Both the position numbers and the translations under genes were made by a program. The notes beneath the pieces were generated by a model, which made no database searches, was not told the origin of the DNA, and saw nothing but the letters and a program-made list of their open reading frames with translations. Below are positions 27,301-36,300 of a DNA stretch of 64,000 nt, one piece after another. This DNA is from Ixodes scapularis. Its lineage: Eukaryota > Arthropoda > Arachnida > Ixodida > Ixodidae. The stretch covers positions 62,373,830 through 62,437,829 of the forward strand of contig NW_024609880.1 in NCBI RefSeq assembly GCF_016920785.2, read 5' to 3'. Every line of letters starts with the position of its first letter. The first letter of the stretch is position 1.

Positions 27301-30300
27301 TGCTTTTTAAAAATTTCCGTTTAAAGATGGCTCTAGGCCACCTTCAAAGGCTTAATGATTCCTGCCACCTGCAACACAATTCCTCCGCCTAACCATCAGT
27401 CCATTTAAACTCGCTCGGTTGGCGCTGTCTCGGACCATGAAGGCGTCTCCGAACTGGTCTGTTTACAGAGTCTGCATTTGCGGTCCCTCGATTACAGTCT
27501 TACGATGTCATAAAAAGGTCATGCTGTTGTTTGCAACAGACCTGGCGATGGCACAGCAGCAAAGGTCTCTCTTCAGCTTTACCGTTCACAGAAACTTAAC
27601 TAGACACGAGACAGAGCGATGAGACGGCAGCGACGCTCGCGTTCGTTTCTCTTTCCTGCCGCGACCTGTACGACCACACGCCAGGATCATAACTTTCAGT
27701 GGCATGACACGCCAACTCCCGCGACGTTGTTTGTTGCCACTTCGGGATCACATTTGATGCGTAGCGCCATATCCGAACAAGGAGCCTCACCGTGGGAAGT
27801 GCGTGAGGACGAGCGTCCTCTTCTCGGCAGGCATCTTGTCCTTTTCGGCCCTGAACTTGTCCAGCAGCTGGCGACGCATCGTCTGGAACACCGACCGGAG
27901 CAGCGTCCTCCCGAAGATCATGGTGGTCTCCGAGTGCGGCAGGCTGTCGCAGAACGCTGGCACGTGGCAGAAGCACAGCCACCTGCGAGTCCCCGAGAGC
28001 CGATTTGTAAGCGGGTCAAGCCTAGGGCGACGGCTAAGGTCTGCTTCGGATGGGGCAATTTTCTTGGCAATTTTGGGGTTGCTGGCACGTTGTTCCCTAG
28101 ATCCTCATGCTGCGACGTAAATTGCTGGAATCATGTCTGGCTAGAGACGGAAGAGCAGCTCTGACCACTCTGAGACATTTGAAGCGACAGCAGCCAATCG
28201 GGGATGCAATGTTTTCGCTTGACGAAGTGTTTAGTTATCATTGTCCCCACCATCGTGGTGCTGATGATAACACTTGGTTCTGGTTCGCAAATGATTCTTT
28301 TTGCGACAAAATTGTTTCAAAGATATGAGGTGGTAATCTTGATATCAGATAAAGATATAAAAACGCATTATTCATGCGTAAATTTGTGCATAAATAGTGC
28401 ACAAAAATTACAACTTTAGCAATGATGACGAGACAAAGTAATTTGTGGTTCGGCGATTGCTGCTTGCGAACGCAGGAGGACCGTGTCACAAGAGATGCGA
28501 CATCGAGACACTGGGAAAAACTACTCCCTCTGAAGTAGGCCTAGATGTCCTCACAGCTACTAACCACTTGGTTTCAGAATCGTGCCTAGGCACTGCAACA
28601 GTCCTCGAAATGGCGGCCCTGTGCAGGAGGATCGGGACGAGGGCGGAAACGGTACAGAGAGCAAACATATCGGCATCCTTCCTTTTGGTACAACAGTGGT
28701 TCTCAAACTGTGGTCCGTGTACCCGCAAAGGATTATGGCAACATTGGTAGGGTACACAATGATTTGGGGATCGCTTCATTGGCCACTGAAGAGGGTTGAA
28801 ATTGTCGGATCGAAAATCTTTACAGCCACAACAGAGTTTGCACGAGTCGCATGGCAGCACTATTTTTGTGCTACGCTGTCAGGGCTATTGTAGTTTTTGC
28901 AGTGTTCCAATGTTGTCAAAGCTACTTGCACAAGCTTGTGACTTCGTTTGACGTCTTCTGCATACGAATGTGCCTGTAAATGTGGCACAAGATGCAGCCC
29001 TACCATCTCCCAGCGATCCGGGGCTGCAGCACTGTGGAAACTATGCTAGCCTGGACAACATGGCGCAGAAAGTCGACGTCAAGCATAAGGACTTGTAGGG
29101 TGCCATAAATCAATATAGTCGGTGACAGGTTAAGGATACAGCAGATGCTCTGCCTCCAGCCTTTGATAACACTTCGGCACACGTGCACTCAAAGCCTGAC
29201 GAAAGCTAACGAGCCTGCGCACGAGGCAAAGATTCTACTGCAAGCATTCTCAGCCTGTCACCAACTATAGTTCTGCTGTCCGATGCTCGTCCTACCACGA
29301 GGAGTGCCTATCTCTCTTAAATGACAGATGAGAAATTCCTGGTGTCAACACTAGCCGCATTCGATTTACCTGCACGGGGACAGAAAAGTGTAGATAAATC
29401 GAACGCAGCTATTGATGTAACAAATCGTCAAAGAAACCTTTAGACCTTGTAGAGGTAAATGCACATGCTAAGGGATGTTTTCCACATAATTATGTATCAG
29501 TGGACCACTCAGATCTGCCGACATTGTGCATAAACTGGGAAAACACTTTACTCGGGTGAAAAGGCGGTCAAGGATGCTTGAGAGCCGAGGGGAACCGCCG
29601 AGGGTTCTTGGTGGAACCAAACTCGAGAACCCGTGCCCCGAAGCCCGTCCTGCCCCGACAGCTACCTGGTGTAGTTGATCTTGTAAGCGGCGGCGTCCTC
29701 GTTGGAGGAGTGTTGCCGCTGCTGCTTCCTGGCCGAAGGGGTTTCCAGCTTCCAGTGGTTGAGGCAGTGGAGAAACATCTTGGCCAGGTCGTACATGGTC
29801 TGCCACTCCTTCTGCGACAGGTGCCCAAACTTGTGCATCACGAAGTTGGTGACTGCCTGTCGAAAGAAGTGACAGGGAGACGTTGGACGGCAGTCGTCGG
29901 GTGTCGTCGGAAATGCCGGCCCTCGTCTTAATCCCCGTAGCTCAAGTTCAAGTTCACAGCCCTCGACGACATTCCTAGGAATGTATTACATGAGGGGAAG
30001 CGCGAAAAAACAGAAAATCTAAAACGCTTTTGTAGTATACTCAGAAAGTTCACAAATATACATAAGCAAAATTGGAACTGGGGAAACAAAGTTAGACATA
30101 GTCATTGGTGGTTCTAGAAAGAGCAATATAATGAGCCAAAGGTAAAATAGAAGGAAATCACAGAAGTGGAGTCAAGGCAAGATACAGGTTCCACGAAGAC
30201 ATTTTTAACATGAAGAGCAACGTTCGCACATGCACGTGAGCTATTTTAAAGGGGCGAAGTAAATGTAAATGCAAAAGTAAATGGAAAATAAAAATAATCA

Positions 30301-33300
30301 CAAAAGCAGAGCTAAGCATTTCTTGTGAAATACAGAAGGATCCCATTCGGTGGCAACTTTGTCAGTAAGAGAATTCATGTTTGTAATAGAGAGGGCAAGA
30401 GGTGAGAACTTGAATTTATTAGCGCGACCGAATATTGGTTCAATTTTTAGGGAGTGATCATGACGTAGGGATATGTACGAAAAAGCATGCATGAATGTGG
30501 CAAAGCGTGCATAAACAATGGCACGTTATAATAGAACTTGCTGGACCTGTTAACACCACGGCTGGTTCACACATCTGCACTTGGGTCTGACTGATCATGT
30601 TGTGACTCCTTGCGTTCCCCTATGATGCGCTGCATGGATCTCGGTTGCCAGGAAAATCATCTCGTTAAAAGCAGACACAAGAGGTCACAACACTTTGTCG
30701 TTCGGAACCAAACACAAATGCCTGAACCAGCCCTAAAAACTAACTGCAATCGAAGGTCTGTACTGATTATCGCGGAGTCCTCTTTGACTAAAGTGAATGC
30801 CAGGGGATCATGTGACAATGGTCCTAACTGTGTATCAGGTGGTTAATTGAGAAAAAAGACAAGGAACGAACAGAAATATAACCTTTTCTGAAATGTGTTG
30901 CTAAATGTGTGAAGCATACAATGTTGAGAGCAGATTTTCTAATAGATGTCTAAAGAAATTTCTATTTGATCTTTTGTTCTATTACTTGCTTGCCATGCAT
31001 TGAGCACTGAATTTCAATCTGTGGTAAAATCACTAATAATGAGTTTATCTTAAAAAGTACTTCCAACATTGTATTCTTTACACTTCGTAGTATCGGCCCA
31101 TGTGTTAAAAAGGACATTTTGTTGAGCAGTTTTTCCCCCATCGTTCCTCAAAACAAAGGCAGGCAAGTTTATTATCTTGAGGACAATTCTGCTGACTGAG
31201 AAAATGACCAGATATATGAAATCAGCACAAAAAGCTGAACAAGCTTGTGCAGTTTCATTGGGTTTGGTCATAGAATAAGAAAAAAAAGCTCCAAGACCAG
31301 TGTTCCCCTTAAAGGGACACTGACAGCCCCCAAAATTTTTTGTTAATTTTTTGCCAGGTGCTTCATTATGGTGTCGGAGGACTACCCAATTAATATTTTG
31401 CAGCAGAGTAGCGTACTTTTTTAATAAAGCCAAAAGACACAACTGCTCGAAACCGAAACCGAAACCCGACGGAGATCGGAGAAGTGGAGAAAAGAGAGTG
31501 AGTGGCGGAAGTCACGTGGCTACACCCGACTGTGTGGTTTTTTTTTTCCTCCTCTCCGTAGCAGACGACACGACAAGCGGCGTACGGGAACTGTTCGCCG
31601 TGCGATTGTTTTGCAGTTATGTTTGTTCCGCTCGTTGTTCTGTACTCCAAGATGAGTTGTTTTGTACATTGAGGAGTCGGAGATGAGTAGCGAGTGCCCG
31701 TGGTGAATTTCCATGATCGGCTCCGAAAAGAATACACCCAAGATGTTGCGTGAAGAGCTGGCTCACATGTCCTGCGTCCGAAAAAAAGTGGCATTGTGCG
31801 ACAGAGTTTCCGAAAGATCAACGGGATCGGGACCAATGGCTGGCTGCAATTCCTGTAGAACATACACGGGCACCTCGAAACGCGGACGCTACCTGACTTA
31901 TATGCTCCTTGCATTTTGTGGAAAGTGATTACATTGAGTTCGCAGGTGTCAAAAAGGAAATCCCATACCATTTAATTCAGCGAAGTGTCGTCCACAACAT
32001 TTGTTTGTTATTTTTTTGTTTGTTTCTTCAGTGTGTGAAAAAAAAAAAAAAAAAAAGGTTTCACAAGGGATTGAACTTGGTCCTACCATGTGTGAAGCGG
32101 ACGTCTTTCCCACTGAGCTACTAGGCCACCTTTTTACTGGTGGATCTCTTTCCTTAGTAATAATTCAGCCGGTAAACTATAAGTTGTAAAGTTTGCTGCC
32201 GATTTTCCTCTAGCAAAAGCACTCCCGGGTCGAAGTCGGGAAGCACCACGCATTGGCGACATTTGCACCTAGTAAAGAAATCGTACGCGTGCATATTCAA
32301 CTCGAAGTAGACACGTCGTGCTTGACGTTTGCACGAGCGATGTCTTCAGCCACGAGAATGGAGCGACTGCTCGGCGACGTCTTCGTGCAAATCGGCTTGG
32401 TGGTCGGGCGTGTCGTACGGGATGAATACCAATTCTTTTGATCAGTCCCGAATTTCTCTTTTAAAAGTAGACAGAATTTGCCGGTACCGAAAACGACAGT
32501 TCTGAAATAGAGGTCCCCCGCCCGTCGTTCGCTGCCATCGCCGTTCCCGCGAGTCCCACGATACGCGAAACGACGAACGCACAGAATGCTTCCGGTTGTC
32601 TGTGGAACTTTTTTTTTTCAATCAACGTATTTACAGCTTTTTAGAAGCCACAAAATATGGGTTTCATATTTTTTTCTATTTTTAATACTGAGTGTGTGCT
32701 TTCAGTGACCCACGACTTTGATTAAATTTGGTGGTCGCATCGATACCTTAGAAAACGGCCCGTGACCGCGGAAAAAGAGGGTGAGCGAGACTCGAACCAG
32801 CCAGTTCTTGATCGGCGGTTTTCGGGCGGAAAGAAACCGAATTTCGAGCCGCAAATTCTGTTCTGGGTAGTTGAGCTCTCATATGTCACGTACAACTAAA
32901 AACCTCGGCGAGCATAAATACCCTGTCAGTGTCCCTTTAAGAGCTCTTTTTTTCAGACATTTTTTGTGCTTACCAGTTTTTATTTTATTTTAGTTAATTA
33001 TCTACATCATGCACCACCTTGCCCGAATTTTGACCCTTTTTGTATTTTAGTTCTTCTCAGTACAAGCATGAAATTGTGTTTGAGACATTGTGTGGGCTTG
33101 TCTCTTACTTTTTTTAAATATTTTGTTTCTGCTTTGTCTTGGGTTAATTAAAGACAGGGTTTCATGTTTTGGGGGTTTATTTTTCTTCAAATTTAGGGTT
33201 TATTCTTCTTTTTGAAATCAGCCTTTTTCGGTATTTATTTACAATGCCAGGAAAGATATTATGCTTTATATAGCCTCGATAAAGCATAAAGCATATAAGA

Positions 33301-36300
33301 GCTGCATATTTAAAAAGTTGAGACCCCAAATGACCCCCCCCCTCCATTCTCTTTTCTTCTGGGGTCTATGGAACCCACGCCCGTGGCCCAAATACTTGAA
33401 AAACGTCATCCCAGTATCGCAAACAGAAGGAGACAGGGCAAGGGACGTGGTTACCAAAGGAAAAGCAACCTCAAAGACAATCGGTAAAGATTTTGTCCAG
33501 GTTCACAAAAACAAAATGCTAAGAATGCTGCAAATAAATTTTTTATTTCTTATTCCCCAAACATGGGAATTTGTCAAGTCGAAGGTAGGTTCAATTCTGG
33601 TATTTTTGGTTTTCCCCAGTTTCGGGAAAACCACTTCAGGGGTTATTTATGGGGGTTTATCGGTATTTACGGAAAACACGGAACTCTAATTATAGAAGTC
33701 ACACTCCAGCTTGATTGTGTTTTCATCTTTTCTCAGTCTAAGAGTGCATCTCTATTCTTTCATTAAGACCACGACAGCAGCAAGCGAAAAGCCACACTGC
33801 AGAGAAGATATTGTGAGAGAACAATTTGACCTTTGCGATGCTTGGCTTCTCGAAGGGAGGGTTTCCAAGTGGTCCTTCTACGGTGGGGCGTGTCATCAAG
33901 AGGATGCTCTTGCGCAGCAGCTGCAACATCAAAGCAGTCTACATTGCCCAACCCAGCCAGCATTAACTAAGGCACACAAGGAAACAAAAAGACAAGATTT
34001 CGGCATTCCACAGTTCCCAGCAAGGAAGGACAAATTTCCTTTTAAAACTCAAGCCAGAAAGTGTTAAAACAAAATAAAGGAGTTGATCATAGATAGAAAT
34101 GGGTACAGCATCAATTCCGCGACAGATTAGTCTTCTGTGCATTGTATGTTGTACTTCCACACTGGTTCCAATATGTGCATGCTTTACAATGTATCTACTA
34201 ATTAGCAGTTAGTACATTTTTTTTTATATTATATTTTAAATATTTTACAGCCCTCGTAGCTCAGACGATATCACTTGCAGTGTGATAATCAAAATTGTTT
34301 AAGAAGGTATGGACGAGTGGTTCTCAAATGGGGACTGCAGACCCTTTGGGTCCTTGAAGGCCTCTTTAAGGCCTGTTCACACTCTTGCAATTGAGTACGA
34401 CTGAGAGAGACGAGACCTGTTGAAACCTCTTAAAATTTCTTAGGACAACAGAACACACTGACATTCTGGCGCCATCTATACGGTGACCCTGAAACTGCAT
34501 TTCACAAGAGCGAAGGTTTTGAGGGATTTCCAAGGTCAAATGTGTGTAATACCAATAAGAAAGGCTCGTTTATAACGTTGACAAAAGTTTTTCGAGCCAA
34601 GAAAGAAAAGATAATGCATGAGAGAAATAGAAAATATGCCAGACCACCAAATTTACACTGCTACCCAATAGATGATGCCAGTGTGTCCTCTCGTTGTAAG
34701 AGGTTTCAAGGCACCCAGTTCTAAGAGGCCGCATGAGTGTGAACGGGCCTTTAAGGTTTCCAAAGTCCTCAACTGTCAGTCAAGCCGAGCAATAAAACTA
34801 TTGTTTTATTGATGGTAGGTATCCTACCAAGCTAAATGGACTGAACAATGTGCATCGAGTGAACAGTGTTGATTATTCTCTATTTGCAAGCTTCAAAGTT
34901 GCTTTAAAGCTTACTCTAGTCCAGAGGTGGCCAAGCTGTGGCTCGCGAGCCGCATGTGGCTCATCGCGTGTTAAAGTGCAGCTCGCGGCCCCCTCCCCTG
35001 CCCCTCCCCCACTCTCCCGGCCCCCTCCATGTCACACAAGCACTTTCCCAAAGAAAGAAATAGAGTGTGTTTAAAATCGAAAGACAGGTTGCGGTTTCGT
35101 AGTCTTGTGCTAATGCTACCTTATGTGCACTTGGACTGCTTTTGACTCAGGTAGATTGAAAGTAGTTCGAGTTTTGTTTATTGCTCTAAACAAAATCCCT
35201 CCTTCCCCCCTCCCCCCCCCCACCCCACACCCCGTGGCTCTTGGAAGTTTCGTGGTTTTGTTTGTGGCCCTTAGGCCGGGTCAGCCTGGCCACCCCTGCT
35301 TTAGTCCTTGTAATTTCCAACACCCCCCTCCCCTGCAGCGGATGGGGTCCTCCATCATCTCCGCCAATCCAAAAGGGGTCCAAAACAGTTAACTTCCCTT
35401 AAAAGGCATTTAGTGTCTTCGCTGCTGTGGTTCAATTTGTCCCATGCAGCAAGTACAACTGCTAAATCACGCAGCAGTGATTACATGAATGCACGCCAGT
35501 ACAATGAGCGTCCAGATGTCTACTGGAGGAGTGGAATCCAAACCTATGATCTCCGACCCTGTGCAGTCGCCCTTGCATCATATGCTACATAGCCGCAGAG
35601 CGTTACCACGCAAAGTTGCCAGTACAATATTACCACCAGAGCAACTTGCGAAATGACATGGCACATAACACGCTTTTGACCCTGAAGGCCTGCCAAAGCA
35701 AAGCACTCTCACCATGCCTGTCTGATGCTACCTCTCAAAATGCACCGACACGCACACAAAATAAAAACATCCTGCCAGCATACCTTGAACAGATAGAAGT
35801 AGACTTGTTTGGTGTCTGCATCCTCCTCACGATGGACGCACATGAACATGTTCTCAACGTCCACCACGATCCCGAGGAGTCTGTTGAGCTCTTCCTCCGG
35901 TGCGTTCTCAAGGTGAGACACATGTGCCCCTGCAGGAAAGGTCCCGTAGACGGCTTAGGAAACGTTTAAAAGGAGGATAAAAGCTACCCCTACTATACTG
36001 TTTCAGCTAACTTTGAACCGCAGTGGACGCCACAAGCCAGCGGAGCCAATCCATAGGTCGAAGAGTGTCACATGACCTTCCAGTTGGGTGGAGCTACGTG
36101 CATACAGCAAAGTCACATGGCACAAATAGAGTGAAGGCTCTGGTGGCTCATACGTCCCTGGCGGGCCAACGAAAGGTGAAACAAAGTACATTATTTAAAT
36201 GCAGTCCAAAAAAAAAAAACTTGTGACATTTGTGTTTAGACAGCATAAGGTCGGTCTGTCGGTACGGCGACACTGGTTTACGCTGTAGACGTGGAATTTA

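Larger units (their letters stand above)
34317..35392. mobile_element. hAT element interrupted by two younger insertions
   Basis: The left end is AGTGGTTCTCAAATGGGGAC. Its interior resumes after the first insertion (TTTCCAAAGTCCTCAACTG, then GCATCGAGTGAACAGTGTTG) and after the second (CAGCGGATGGGGTCC, CAAAAGGGGTCC). The same order of motifs is seen at 19600-19850 and, inverted, at 60250-60670, which identifies it as one family. The right end is truncated near 35392. Confidence 0.65.

Noticed and set aside
31351..31971. Overlapping open frames up to 193 codons
   Set aside because: They lie inside the TTAA-flanked element, show no family motifs, and overlap on both strands.
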